Numbered from the stretch's first letter, positions 17,733-26,631 are shown. The stretch is 64,000 nucleotides of DNA from Halomonas urumqiensis (GCF_003028575.1 NZ_PYUD01000002.1:434001-498000), one strand, 5' to 3'. The notes: generated by a model not told the origin, from the sequence alone. Numbers and translations are program-made.

Positions 17733-19810
17733 AGGCCTGGAGCGACTACCTGGGACGCCGCGACTGGATGGCCGACACGCAGATGAAGCTGCTCGCCGGG
17801 CCGCTGCTGATCCTGTTCGTCATGGCGATGCTGATCCTGCCGCTGCCGCCCATCGCGCTGGATCTGTTCTTCACCTTCAACATCGCGCTTTCCGTGATGG
17901 TGCTGCTGGTCAGCATGTTCACCCAGAAGCCGCTCGACTTTGCCGCCTTCCCAGCGGTACTGCTCTTCACCACGCTGCTGCGCCTGTCGCTCAACGTGGC
18001 CTCGACCCGGGTGATCCTGATGGAGGGCCACCAGGGCGGCGATTCCGCCGGCAAGGTGATCGAGGCCTTCGGCCAGTTCCTGGTCGGTGGCAACTTTGCC
18101 GTCGGCCTGGTGGTGTTCCTGATTCTGATCGTCATCAACTTCATGGTCATCACCAAGGGGGCGGGGCGCATCGCCGAAGTGGGTGCCCGCTTCATGCTCG
18201 ACGCCATGCCAGGGAAGCAGATGGCCATCGATGCCGACCTCAATGCCGGCCTGATCGGTGAGGAAGATGCCCGCACGCGGCGTGCCGAGGTTGCCCAGGA
18301 GGCCGACTTCTACGGCTCCATGGATGGCGCCAGCAAGTTCGTGCGTGGCGACGCCATGGCGGGGCTGGTGATCATGGTGGTCAACATCATCGGTGGCCTG
18401 CTGATTGGCATGCTCCAGCACGACATGGACTTCGGCAGTGCGGCGCGCACCTACACGCTGATGACCATCGGCGATGGCCTGGTGGCGCAGATTCCTGCGT
18501 TGGTGATCTCCACCGCCGCTGGCGTCACCGTGTCACGGGTCAACACCGACCAGGACGTTGGCCAGCAGATGATCAGCCAGCTGTTCGTCAACCCCAAGGT
18601 GATGATCCTCTCGGCGGCGGTCATGGGCCTGCTCGGGATGGTGCCGGGCATGCCCAATTTCGTCTTCCTGCTGTTCACCACGCTGCTGGGTGGCCTGGCC
18701 TGGTTGTTGATTCGGCATCAGGCCAAGCGCCAGGTTCAGGAGGCCCTTTCCACCGAGCCAGCTCCGCCCCCGGAGGCGCCGGAGGCGAGCTGGGATGATG
18801 TCGCCCTGGTCGATACCCTGGGGCTCGAGGTGGGCCATCGGCTGATCCCGCTGGTCGATCAGCGCCAGGAAGGCGAACTGCTCGGGCGCATCAAGAGCGT
18901 GCGCAAGAAGTTCGCCCAGGACGTTGGCTTCCTGCCGCCGGTGGTGCACATCCGCGACAACCTGGAGCTTGGCCCCAGCACTTACGTGATCACCCTCAAG
19001 GGCGCCGAGATCGGCCGTGCCGAGGCCTTCCCCGGCAAGTGGCTGGCGATCGACCCGGGCCAGGTCTCGGGTGAACTCTCCGGCACCGCGACGCACGACC
19101 CGGCCTTCGGCCTGCCGGCGGTATGGATCGACTCGGGCCAGCGCGAGCATGCCCAGGTCTATGGCTACACGGTGGTGGATGCCAGCACCGTGGTGGCCAC
19201 CCACCTCAATCACCTGCTGCATCGGCATGCCGCCGAGATGCTCGGCCGCACCGAAGTGCAGAAGTTGCTCGACAAGCTTGGCGACGAACAGAAATCGTTG
19301 GTCGAGGACGTGGTGCCCAAGGCGATCTCGCTGACGGTCTTCCAGCGCATCCTGCAGAACCTGCTGGACGAGGATGTCTCGATCCGTGACCTGCGCACCA
19401 TTCTCGACACCCTGGCCGAGCATGCCGGCACCCAGCAGGATGCCGGCGAACTCACCGCCCTGGTACGCGCAAGCCTCGGCAGGACCATTGCCCAGCAATG
19501 GTTCCCCGGCGACGACGAACTCAAGGTGATCGGCCTGGATGCGCAGCTCGAGCAGGTGCTGATGCAGGCCATGAATGGCAATGGCGCGCTCGAGCCGGGC
19601 CTGGCAGAGACGTTGATGACCCAGGCCGAACAGGCCCTGGAGCGCCAGGAAGCCAGCGGCGAGCCGCCGGTGCTGGTGGTTCAGCACAGCCTGCGGCCAG
19701 TGCTGGCGCGTTTCCTGCGCCGCCGGCTTCGCCACCTGGTGGTGATGTCCCAGGCCGAGATTCCCGATGACCGAACCCTGCGCGTCACTCAACTGGTGGG
19801 TGGGCGATGA
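17729..19810 (+). CDS. flhA: Flagellar type III export protein FlhA
   Basis: FlhA forms the nonameric export gate ring. The N-terminal half has about eight hydrophobic segments and the conserved FHIPEP-family blocks LLFTTLLRLSLNVASTRVIL, KGAGRIAEVGARFMLDAMPG and MDGASKFVRGDA. The C-terminal cytoplasmic domain follows a linker near residue 330. Length 693 residues is typical. It overlaps flhB by four bases, and flhF follows after 22 bases, giving a flhBAF operon. Confidence 0.97.
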   Translation: MKAWSDYLGRRDWMADTQMKLLAGPLLILFVMAMLILPLPPIALDLFFTFNIALSVMVLLVSMFTQKPLDFAAFPAVLLFTTLLRLSLNVASTRVILMEGHQGGDSAGKVIEAFGQFLVGGNFAVGLVVFLILIVINFMVITKGAGRIAEVGARFMLDAMPGKQMAIDADLNAGLIGEEDARTRRAEVAQEADFYGSMDGASKFVRGDAMAGLVIMVVNIIGGLLIGMLQHDMDFGSAARTYTLMTIGDGLVAQIPALVISTAAGVTVSRVNTDQDVGQQMISQLFVNPKVMILSAAVMGLLGMVPGMPNFVFLLFTTLLGGLAWLLIRHQAKRQVQEALSTEPAPPPEAPEASWDDVALVDTLGLEVGHRLIPLVDQRQEGELLGRIKSVRKKFAQDVGFLPPVVHIRDNLELGPSTYVITLKGAEIGRAEAFPGKWLAIDPGQVSGELSGTATHDPAFGLPAVWIDSGQREHAQVYGYTVVDASTVVATHLNHLLHRHAAEMLGRTEVQKLLDKLGDEQKSLVEDVVPKAISLTVFQRILQNLLDEDVSIRDLRTILDTLAEHAGTQQDAGELTALVRASLGRTIAQQWFPGDDELKVIGLDAQLEQVLMQAMNGNGALEPGLAETLMTQAEQALERQEASGEPPVLVVQHSLRPVLARFLRRRLRHLVVMSQAEIPDDRTLRVTQLVGGR

Positions 19811-19832
19811 GCACTGAAAGGACGCCGACGAC

Positions 19833-22019
19833 ATGAGCGTGATGCGATTCACAGCCGCCACCAGCCGCGAGGCGATGCGCCAGGTGCGGGCCGCCCTGGG
19901 CGACGAGGCGCTGATCCTGGCCAACCGCCACACCGAGCAGGGCGTGGAAATACTGGCGATGGCCGAGTCGCCCGCCGAAGCCCTGACGGCGGGCGAGCCA
20001 CCTTCGCCGCCGGCCGCCAGGGCAGTGTCGGCCAGCCAGCCAGCGCCCACCCCGGTTGCCCCGGCTGCTGCAACCGCACCATCGTCCAGCGATGCGTTTC
20101 AGGCCATGAGCGCCCAGTTGCTCAAGGAGATGCAGGACATGCGCACGCTGCTGGCCAGGCAGCGCACAGCGGATGATGGTGTGACGGGGCGACTCGCGGC
20201 CTGGCTTGGCGAGGCGGGGTTTGGTCAGGCGCTGGCCGATGATCTGCTGGCCGGGGTGCCGGAGGAGCTTGCCCACGCCGATGACGCAGGCCTCGAAGCC
20301 TGGTTGTCCCGCCAGCTCGTCACGCGGCTGCCGGTACAAGACGATGACGCGCTGCTGGCCGAAGGCGGGATCCTGGCGCTTGTCGGCCCTACCGGGGTCG
20401 GCAAGACCACCACCACCGCCAAGCTGGCGGCGCGCTACGTGATGCGCCATGGCCCGGACCAGGTCGCCCTGGTGAGCACCGATAGCTTTCGTATCGGGGC
20501 CCACGAGCAGTTGCGTATCTACGCCGATCTGTTGGGCATTCCCATGACCGGGCTCGATGACCAGGGCTCACTTGACGAGGCACTGGCGCGGTTTGCCGAC
20601 AAGCGCCTGGTGATCATCGACACCGTGGGCATGAGCCAGCGTGACCAGCGAGTGCTCGAACAAGTGGCTCGGCTGCAGGGCAATGCGCGTGCGGTACGCT
20701 TGGTGTTGCTGCTCAACGCCGCCAGCCAGCCCGAGACCCTGGAAGAAGTGATCAACAACTTTCGCCAGGCCGCGCGCGCCGCCGGTGGACGCCTCGATGA
20801 CTGTGTGATCAGCAAGTACGATGAGGCCGGCCGCACCGGGATACTGCTCGATGCCTTGATGCGTCATGGCCTGCGCCTGCTGTTCGTGGCCCATGGCCAG
20901 CGGGTACCGGAGGACCTGGCCACCCCCGAGGCGCATGCCCTGGTGAGTCAGGCGCTGGCCACCCGCAGTGCCATGCCGGCCCATCACGTGCCATCGGCGC
21001 CGGCGGCACGCGGACTGCTTGGCCAGGGGCGGCGGCTGGCCGCGGTACTCGGTGGGCTGCGTGAGCGAATCAGCGACTTCGCCGCGCTCGAGCAGGCCTG
21101 GTCACTCACCGCACTCCCCGAAAGCCTGCACCTCGCGCGTCTCGACAGCCTGCTCGAAGGAGTGGCTCCGGCAAGCCACGCTGGCGTTGTGTGGACATCG
21201 CGCAGCCGCGTGCGTGGCCAGGGGTGGTCGATGCCGGATCTGCGCCTGGATGACCAGGGCGGGTGGTCGGCGTTGCCACTGCCCCAGCACCGTCAGCCCG
21301 CCGGACAGTGCGAGCGCCTGGCCTGGGCCACGGCGGATCATGGCGGCAGCTGGCACCTGCTGCCGGCCTTGCCGGAGGCCGATGCCGCTACCTGGCTTGC
21401 CGAACGCCAGCTGGCCTGGGTGGCTCAGGCGCGCCCCACCCAGCGCGTCAGCCATGCCGGCGAACGCCTTGCGTTGAGCCAACTGGCGGCGCTGGCCGAA
21501 CCGCTCGCCGCCCCACAGCGCAGGCTTCGCGGCCGCGAGGTGCGCGTGCGCCTATCGCGGCTGCCGGTGGTGGCGACGCTGGGTGGCCAAACGCTGGCCC
21601 TGCGAGCCTGGTTCGCGGTGCTCGAGGAGCGTGACAGCGGACGCGGGCTCGGGCGGCGTATCTGGCTTGCGCCGGAAGCGCTGGGTGACGATGCCCTGCC
21701 GCTGCTGCTGGGCCAGCTCGATGCCGAGACGTTGCCGCGCCTGACCCGGCGCGCCCACGCGCGGCTTGGGGATAGCCACCCGGAAAGCGCCCCGGCACTG
21801 CGGCTGTTGCTGGCCGGTGGCCTGGCGGCGGTGGCCGGCCAGTTGGAGCGCAGCCAGACCGAGTGGGCGCGCGATCTGCGAGCCGACCTGCTTGGCCTGC
21901 TTGGTGGACGCCGTCGACGCAGCGCCGAAGCATTGCTCGATGCGTTGCTCTACCTCGGCATGGCCCGAGAGGCGATCCGCGAGCTGGCGGTTGTCGGTAG
22001 GGAGGGGCTTGGCGCATGA
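19833..22019 (+). CDS. flhF: FlhF, SRP-family GTPase with long C-terminal extension
   Basis: FlhF is an SRP-type GTPase that controls flagellar placement and assembly. The protein has the N-terminal FlhF basic domain (MRFTAATSREAMRQVRAALG), an Ala/Pro-rich linker, and an NG GTPase domain with the P-loop GPTGVGKTTTTAKLAARY (about residues 185-202), STDSFRIGAHEQL, IDTVGMSQRD and SKYDEAGR. The GTPase part ends near residue 385, which is where ordinary FlhF proteins stop. Here ~340 more residues follow, rich in Trp, Arg and Leu (SWHLLPALPEADAATWLAER, RRIWLAPEALGDDALPL). No known domain was recognised in that part. It overlaps the next gene by four bases. Confidence 0.92.
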   Translation: MSVMRFTAATSREAMRQVRAALGDEALILANRHTEQGVEILAMAESPAEALTAGEPPSPPAARAVSASQPAPTPVAPAAATAPSSSDAFQAMSAQLLKEMQDMRTLLARQRTADDGVTGRLAAWLGEAGFGQALADDLLAGVPEELAHADDAGLEAWLSRQLVTRLPVQDDDALLAEGGILALVGPTGVGKTTTTAKLAARYVMRHGPDQVALVSTDSFRIGAHEQLRIYADLLGIPMTGLDDQGSLDEALARFADKRLVIIDTVGMSQRDQRVLEQVARLQGNARAVRLVLLLNAASQPETLEEVINNFRQAARAAGGRLDDCVISKYDEAGRTGILLDALMRHGLRLLFVAHGQRVPEDLATPEAHALVSQALATRSAMPAHHVPSAPAARGLLGQGRRLAAVLGGLRERISDFAALEQAWSLTALPESLHLARLDSLLEGVAPASHAGVVWTSRSRVRGQGWSMPDLRLDDQGGWSALPLPQHRQPAGQCERLAWATADHGGSWHLLPALPEADAATWLAERQLAWVAQARPTQRVSHAGERLALSQLAALAEPLAAPQRRLRGREVRVRLSRLPVVATLGGQTLALRAWFAVLEERDSGRGLGRRIWLAPEALGDDALPLLLGQLDAETLPRLTRRAHARLGDSHPESAPALRLLLAGGLAAVAGQLERSQTEWARDLRADLLGLLGGRRRRSAEALLDALLYLGMAREAIRELAVVGREGLGA

Positions 22020-22558
22020 GCATCGATCAGGCGGCGGGACTGCGCCAGTGGGCGACCAGCGCCCGCGCCGATGAGACGGGCTGCCCCCGGCACGTCGCCG
22101 AGGCGCTGCTGGAACTGGCGGCCGGTACATCCGCGAGGCGCCCTGCGCCGGCGTCGGCTTCCCCGGCATCGGCTTCCCCGGCGTCGGGGTTCACCCTGAT
22201 GGTGGTGGGCCTGCCAACCCGGCAGCTGGAACGCGCATCGGCCACCTTTCGGTACTGGGCCGGGCTTGGGCGGCGCTGGGTCGGTGACCCGGCGCGCTGG
22301 CGAATGGTCGCGGTGGATGTGGCGAGCCCGCATCTGCCACTGCTTGCGGCCCAGCAACCACGCTGGGCGCTGTGGGTGGACAGCGACCCCGATGCGTTCC
22401 GGCGCGCCTGGCGTCTGCTGGTACGGTTGGCCGAACGCCAGGGGCCGCGTCGACTGCTGGCGGTGCATCCGACAGGCATGGGCCGCCATGGGTTGCTCGA
22501 CAACCTGCGCCAGGCCGCCTGGGCCTATCTTGGCATCGACCTGGTGGTGCTGGCATGA
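22016..22558 (+). CDS. P-loop-less protein in the flhG position (possible degenerate FlhG)
   Basis: This 180-residue protein occupies the place of flhG/fleN, between flhF and the end of the operon, and overlaps both neighbours by four bases. It has no Walker A motif. The C-terminal stretch (DPDAFRRAWRLLVRLAERQG, then RLLAVHPTGMGRHGLLDNL, AAWAYLGIDLVVLA) recalls the distal half of FlhG/MinD-type proteins, where a helix-rich segment precedes the terminal VTxRFLxVxLxYLG block. I infer a shortened or degenerate FlhG that cannot bind ATP, but the resemblance is weak and seen by eye. A 15-bp tandem repeat at 22151-22187 encodes PASASPASASPASG. Confidence 0.5.
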   Translation: MSIDQAAGLRQWATSARADETGCPRHVAEALLELAAGTSARRPAPASASPASASPASGFTLMVVGLPTRQLERASATFRYWAGLGRRWVGDPARWRMVAVDVASPHLPLLAAQQPRWALWVDSDPDAFRRAWRLLVRLAERQGPRRLLAVHPTGMGRHGLLDNLRQAAWAYLGIDLVVLA

Positions 22559-22962
22559 GCGTCGTGGCCACGCTTGCTCAACTGGTGATGGGGTCGCTGG
22601 TGATGGTGATGCCCGCCATTCCGGCGGTATCGGCCGGCAGTTGGGTGGCCGCGGCCCCGTCGGTGCGTGTGGTGATGGCCGAGCGCGAAGTGGCTTCCGC
22701 GCCACTGAGCTCGTCGGGCGGGCAGGTACAGGGCGAGATCGCCACCATCACCTGGCAGTACCAGGTGCCCCCCGGCGAGACGGTACGCGCAAGGCTATGC
22801 CATGCCGACGGTTGTCTGCCGATTGCGGCGCCCAGGGGGACCAGCAATGGATTCGCCGGCATGGCCGCGGATACGCCGCTGGAGTTCCGCTTTGCGCTGG
22901 CGCCGGGCCAGCGCCAGGCAGTGACCGTGCAGGGGTTGCAGGTCATCGTCAATTATCGCTGA
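22555..22962 (+). CDS. flhE: Periplasmic flagellar protein FlhE
   Basis: FlhE is a small periplasmic protein best known as the last gene of the enteric flhBAE operon, proposed to help seal the export apparatus. The 135-residue protein has a signal peptide (cleavage about after AIPAVSA) followed by GSWVAAAPSVRVVMAERE. The ITWQYQVPPGETVRARLCHADGC region has the conserved paired cysteines, then NGFAGMAADTPLEFRFALAPG, and it ends VIVNYR. ATG 22555 overlaps the previous stop by four bases; a longer upstream frame would overlap the whole preceding gene. fliA follows after 24 bases. Confidence 0.8.
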   Translation: MSVVATLAQLVMGSLVMVMPAIPAVSAGSWVAAAPSVRVVMAEREVASAPLSSSGGQVQGEIATITWQYQVPPGETVRARLCHADGCLPIAAPRGTSNGFAGMAADTPLEFRFALAPGQRQAVTVQGLQVIVNYR

Positions 22963-22986
22963 TCCTGACAGAGGCACTAGAACGGG

Positions 22987-23688
22987 ATGTACACAGCAAA
23001 GGGCAAGATCGACCAGCATGAGCTCATGACGCAGTATCTGCCGCAGGTACGTCGGCAGGCCCTGGCGTTGCAGGTCAGGCTGCCGTCGAGCATCGAACTG
23101 GATGATCTGATCCAGGCCGGCACGGTGGGCCTGCTGGAAGCCCTGGGGCGATTCGATGCCGGCCAGGGCGCCAGTTTCGCGACGTTTGCCAGCCAACGGA
23201 TTCGTGGCGCCATGCTCGATGAGCTACGCAGCCGTGACTGGCTTCCCCGCAGCGTGCGGCGCAATGCCCGTGCGGTGGATGAGACCGTGCGTCGGCTCGA
23301 GCAGCAACTGGGCCGCGCCGCCGAGGAGCATGAGATCGCCGCCGACCTCGACATGGACCTCACCGACTACCGGCAACTGCTAAGCGACACCAACAGCGGG
23401 CAGCTGCTGCCGTTCGAGGCACTGGTGGAGGAAGGCTCGGAGCCCGGTGCCGGCGAGCAGGGGCCGTTGTCACCCTTCGCCTCGCTGGTCGATGGCGAGC
23501 AGCGCGGGCGGCTGGTGGAAGCGATCGAAGCACTTCCCGAACGCGAGAAGTTGCTGATGGCGCTTTATTACCAGGAAGAGCTGAACCTCAAGGAGATCGG
23601 TGCGGTACTCGGCGTGACCGAGTCGCGGGTATGCCAGCTGCATGGCCAGGCGGTCAGTCGCCTGCGCGCCCGGCTTCGTGATGACTGA
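22987..23688 (+). CDS. fliA: Flagellar sigma factor FliA (sigma-28)
   Basis: FliA directs RNA polymerase to late flagellar and chemotaxis promoters, including the sites at 2796, 12168 and 25018 in this window. The 233-residue protein shows sigma-70 family region 2 (LDDLIQAGTVGLLEALGRFD, then FATFASQRIRGAMLDELRSR), the FliA hallmark DWLPRSVRRNAR, and a region 4 helix-turn-helix (LKEIGAVLGVTESRVCQLHG). It follows flhE in the same operon and ends against a convergent gene 12 bases away. Confidence 0.96.
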   Translation: MYTAKGKIDQHELMTQYLPQVRRQALALQVRLPSSIELDDLIQAGTVGLLEALGRFDAGQGASFATFASQRIRGAMLDELRSRDWLPRSVRRNARAVDETVRRLEQQLGRAAEEHEIAADLDMDLTDYRQLLSDTNSGQLLPFEALVEEGSEPGAGEQGPLSPFASLVDGEQRGRLVEAIEALPEREKLLMALYYQEELNLKEIGAVLGVTESRVCQLHGQAVSRLRARLRDD

Positions 23689-23700
23689 ACCAGCACTGCG

Positions 23701-24900
23701 TTACAGGCGCCCCATCAACGCCGCGGTATCATCCAGCGCGTCCAGGTAGCAGCGCTGGAGCCGGTCGAGCGGTATCTCGCTCTGCTGGTTTTCAACTTGC
23801 TGCTCATGCTGCTCGGCGAGTGCCAATATGGCACCCAGGTGCCCCCCTCGAGTGGCCAGTGCATCGTGTATCGCCGCATCCAGCGGCATCTCCTCGAGCA
23901 GGGTCTGCTGGTCCTCGTCGAGCAGCGGCCCCATCATCGAGAACAGCCCGGTAGTGAAGGCATCCTCGGGGTCGATGGTCGGAAAGGGGCGGGCCAGATT
24001 GCGACACATGAAGGCGCGCGTCAGTGCCATGCGCACCATCAGCTTCGACGATGGCAACTCGCTGGCCAGCGACAGCGTCATCACCAGTCGACGCAGCTCG
24101 TGCAGACCGAGCCGCTGCATGGCCTGGCGCAGCTCACTCTGCTGTTGCGAGCCGCGCGCGTAATAGCTCGAATTGGCCCGCCGCAGGATGGTCACATGCA
24201 GGTGGGGCATCTGCAGGATCAGTTCGTAGAGACGATGGGGGTCGGCGTCGGGTCGGTATAGCTCGTTGACCAGTCGCAATTGCGCGGCGCGGTTGCCATG
24301 GCGCCCCTTTGGCCTCGTGGCGTGAAAGGTCGGCTCGGCGAGATAGCGTCCATTGACGTACTGGCAGCCGAGCTCACGATAGGCGTCAAGCGCCGCCTGG
24401 TCGCGCACTTCCACGGCCATCAGCTGCTTGCCCATCACCCGCAGTCGGTGGGCCTCGGCGGCGTCGAACACCGTGGGTGAGTGCAGTTGGATCACATCGA
24501 CCAGCGGCAGCATCAACCGCGGCTGCGCCTTGACCAGGCTTGCCGAGGCGGCCAGCCGATAGCCCTTCTCGCGAATGCCGTGCAGGTCGTCGACCATCGC
24601 CGCGGTTGGGTCGAGGTCGTCGGACAGGCCGATGACGATCAGCTTGGCGGGCGTGGGCAGCAGTTCGCCACGGCCGAGCCAGTCGTCGGGCAGGTCGATG
24701 AACAGCTCACGCCCCCCCAGGCGCTGGCCATCATCCAGCTCGTAGATCACCGCCGCCAGAGCGCGGGCGGTGTCGGCCACCGGGTCTTCCCCAGCGCCGT
24801 CATGGCGATAGCGCAGCTGGTCGGCAATGTGTCGGTCCTCGGCGTCATGGATCGGCTCGAGGGCGATGGCGAAGGCGTCTGCGTCCTTCTTGTCTGGCAT
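23701..24900 (-). CDS. Degenerate EAL plus HDOD domain signalling protein
   Basis: The N-terminal half has EAL-domain layout (ALEPIHDAEDR, YELDDGQRLGGRELFIDLP, VEVRDQAALDAYRELGCQYVNGRYLAEP) but lacks the catalytic EAL/ExLxR and DDFG residues, so it probably does not hydrolyse c-di-GMP. The C-terminal half is an HDOD domain (LYELILQMPHLHVTILRRANS, LHELRRLVMTLSLA). Such YuxH/CdgJ-type proteins affect motility in other bacteria. ATG at 24900 is preferred because GGGAG lies eight bases upstream; longer frames add an atypical Arg-rich N-terminus. It is convergent with fliA and divergent from the second motA-like gene. Confidence 0.85.
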   Translation of the reverse strand: MPDKKDADAFAIALEPIHDAEDRHIADQLRYRHDGAGEDPVADTARALAAVIYELDDGQRLGGRELFIDLPDDWLGRGELLPTPAKLIVIGLSDDLDPTAAMVDDLHGIREKGYRLAASASLVKAQPRLMLPLVDVIQLHSPTVFDAAEAHRLRVMGKQLMAVEVRDQAALDAYRELGCQYVNGRYLAEPTFHATRPKGRHGNRAAQLRLVNELYRPDADPHRLYELILQMPHLHVTILRRANSSYYARGSQQQSELRQAMQRLGLHELRRLVMTLSLASELPSSKLMVRMALTRAFMCRNLARPFPTIDPEDAFTTGLFSMMGPLLDEDQQTLLEEMPLDAAIHDALATRGGHLGAILALAEQHEQQVENQQSEIPLDRLQRCYLDALDDTAALMGRL

Positions 24901-25017
24901 GGTCTTGGCTCCCTGCATCGAATGCCTGCCAGGACGCCTGTGCCGAATGGCGCATCCCGGGGCAGATGTCGGCAAGCGTACCACTCCGGCGCCTGGCATG
25001 CTCGCGGTCGGCGACCC

Positions 25018-25044
25018 TCAAGCTTGTCGCCGTGCCGCCGATAT
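25018..25044 (+). promoter_or_regulatory. Sigma-28 (FliA) promoter upstream of second stator pair
   Basis: TCAA at 25018-25021, a 15-bp spacer and GCCGATAT at 25037-25044 match the FliA consensus in sequence and spacing. It is 62 bp before the second motA-like start, in the 205-bp divergent gap with the EAL-HDOD gene. It indicates that the second stator set is part of the flagellar regulon. Confidence 0.75.
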
Positions 25045-25105
25045 CTGCCAATGACGCCATCTCTCTGTACCTTTCTGCATCTCTCTGTCCGGCAAGGAGC
25101 CGTGA

Positions 25106-25921
25106 ATGAATCCATCAACGCTGATCGGTATCTTCGCCAGTTGCGTGCTGCTGGCAAGCGTGCTGCTGTTCACCGCTGAATCGCCGCAGAGCTTCGTGAA
25201 TCTGCCGGGCCTTGCCATCGTGCTGGCGGGTACCATGGCCGCCACCTTCATCAGCTATCCACTCAAGGAGGTGCTGCGGGTGGTGCGCCTGGTGGGGCTG
25301 GTGTTCCGGCGTGAGAACACCTACACCCGCGATGACATCAAGGAGCTGGTCGACATGTCGCGGCTGTGGTTCAAGGGCGATGTGCGAGCGGTGGAAGAAG
25401 CACTGGAACATACCCGCAACCCCTTCCTGCGTACCGGTATCCAGCTGGTCATCGCCAATACCAAGGAGCAGGAGATATTCGACCTGCTGCGTTGGCGCAT
25501 TGCCCGGCTGCGTGCCCGCGAGCAGGCCGAGGCGCAGATCTTTCGCACCATGGCCACCTACGCCCCGGCCTTCGGCATGATCGGCACCCTGGTTGGCCTG
25601 GTGAACATGCTGGAGGTGATGGAGGCCGGTGACCTGCAGGTGATCGGACCGCGCATGGCGGTGGCGCTGCTGACCACCTTCTACGGCATCCTGCTGGCCA
25701 ACCTGGTGTTCAAGCCGATTGCCGTGAAGCTCGAGCGGCGCACCGAGGAACGGCTTATCGCCATGAACATGGTGCTGGAAGGCATCTCGCTGATCACCAA
25801 GCGGCGCCTGCCTTCGTTCATCGAGGAGACGCTCAACTCTTTCGTTGCCAACTACCACGATGAGATCCGCGAACCCGGCCGGCCACGTTCCGACCTCGAC
25901 GAGTCCAGCCAGCATGCTTGA
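25106..25921 (+). CDS. MotA/PomA-family stator protein, second copy
   Basis: This 271-residue membrane protein is a second MotA-family subunit, clearly different from the one at 2911. It starts MNPSTLIGIFASCVLLASVL, has the FVNLPGLAIVLAGTMAATFI segment and the TYAPAFGMIGTLVGLVNMLE stator core. The shorter form and these segments resemble the PomA/MotC/MotP side of the family, several of which use sodium. Sodium use here is inference, supported only by the probable halophilic host. It overlaps its MotB partner by eight bases and has a sigma-28 promoter. Confidence 0.9.
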   Translation: MNPSTLIGIFASCVLLASVLLFTAESPQSFVNLPGLAIVLAGTMAATFISYPLKEVLRVVRLVGLVFRRENTYTRDDIKELVDMSRLWFKGDVRAVEEALEHTRNPFLRTGIQLVIANTKEQEIFDLLRWRIARLRAREQAEAQIFRTMATYAPAFGMIGTLVGLVNMLEVMEAGDLQVIGPRMAVALLTTFYGILLANLVFKPIAVKLERRTEERLIAMNMVLEGISLITKRRLPSFIEETLNSFVANYHDEIREPGRPRSDLDESSQHA

Positions 25922-26606
25922 TCGCGACTCCCGCGAGGCGCTGCTGCCTGGCTCCCCGACAGAGGGCGATGGGGAAGGCTGGCTTGTCAGCTACTTGGAT
26001 GTGCTGACCCTGTTGATCACGCTGTTCGTGCTGTTGCTGTCGATGGCCGGTAGCGGAATGACTGGTAACGACACCGTCGCGGGTGGCGGTACGGCACAGC
26101 AGGTCTCTCGCCAGGGTGAGGCTTCCGCACTTGCGGTGAATGGGCTTGCGCCCTTGGCAACGGGGCTCGAGCCGCGCCATGATGGCCTCAAGCCACGCTT
26201 TCGAGGGCTCGAAATGGAGGGGGTCAGCGTGGCCGAAGGAGAAGGCGGCATCACCTTGCGCATCGACGACAACCTGCTGTTCGACAGCGGCCAGGCGCGG
26301 CTCACCACGGGGGGTGGTGAGGTGTTGCAGCGTCTCGTGGGAACACTCGCCGGCATCGAGGGCCGAATATCCGTGGAGGGGCACACTGACAATGTGCCGA
26401 TTGCCACGGCCAGGTTCCCGTCCAACTGGGAACTGTCCACGGCACGCGCCATCGCCGTATTGCGTTATCTCGCGGGGGCGGGATTGGCCCAATCGCGGCT
26501 GCGTGCCATCGGCTATGCCGATACACAACCGCTGGTCAGCAACGAGACAGCCGAGGGGCGCGCGGCCAATCGCCGTGTCGAGCTGTTGCTGAATCAGTTG
26601 CCATGA
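25914..26606 (+). CDS. MotB/PomB-family stator protein, second copy
   Basis: The 230-residue partner of the preceding gene starts MLDRDSREALLPG at ATG 25914; upstream in-frame starts would overlap the partner gene by over 70 bases. One membrane segment, WLVSYLDVLTLLITLFVLLL, carries the ion-binding Asp. The C-terminal OmpA-like domain shows EGHTDNVPIATARFPSNWEL, STARAIAVLRYL and NRRVELLLN for peptidoglycan anchoring. It is shorter than MotB at 3780 because the linker after the plug region is short. An EAL protein follows 25 bases downstream. Confidence 0.92.
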   Translation: MLDRDSREALLPGSPTEGDGEGWLVSYLDVLTLLITLFVLLLSMAGSGMTGNDTVAGGGTAQQVSRQGEASALAVNGLAPLATGLEPRHDGLKPRFRGLEMEGVSVAEGEGGITLRIDDNLLFDSGQARLTTGGGEVLQRLVGTLAGIEGRISVEGHTDNVPIATARFPSNWELSTARAIAVLRYLAGAGLAQSRLRAIGYADTQPLVSNETAEGRAANRRVELLLNQLP

Positions 26607-26631
26607 CAGACGGGGAAAGAACGGGAAGATC

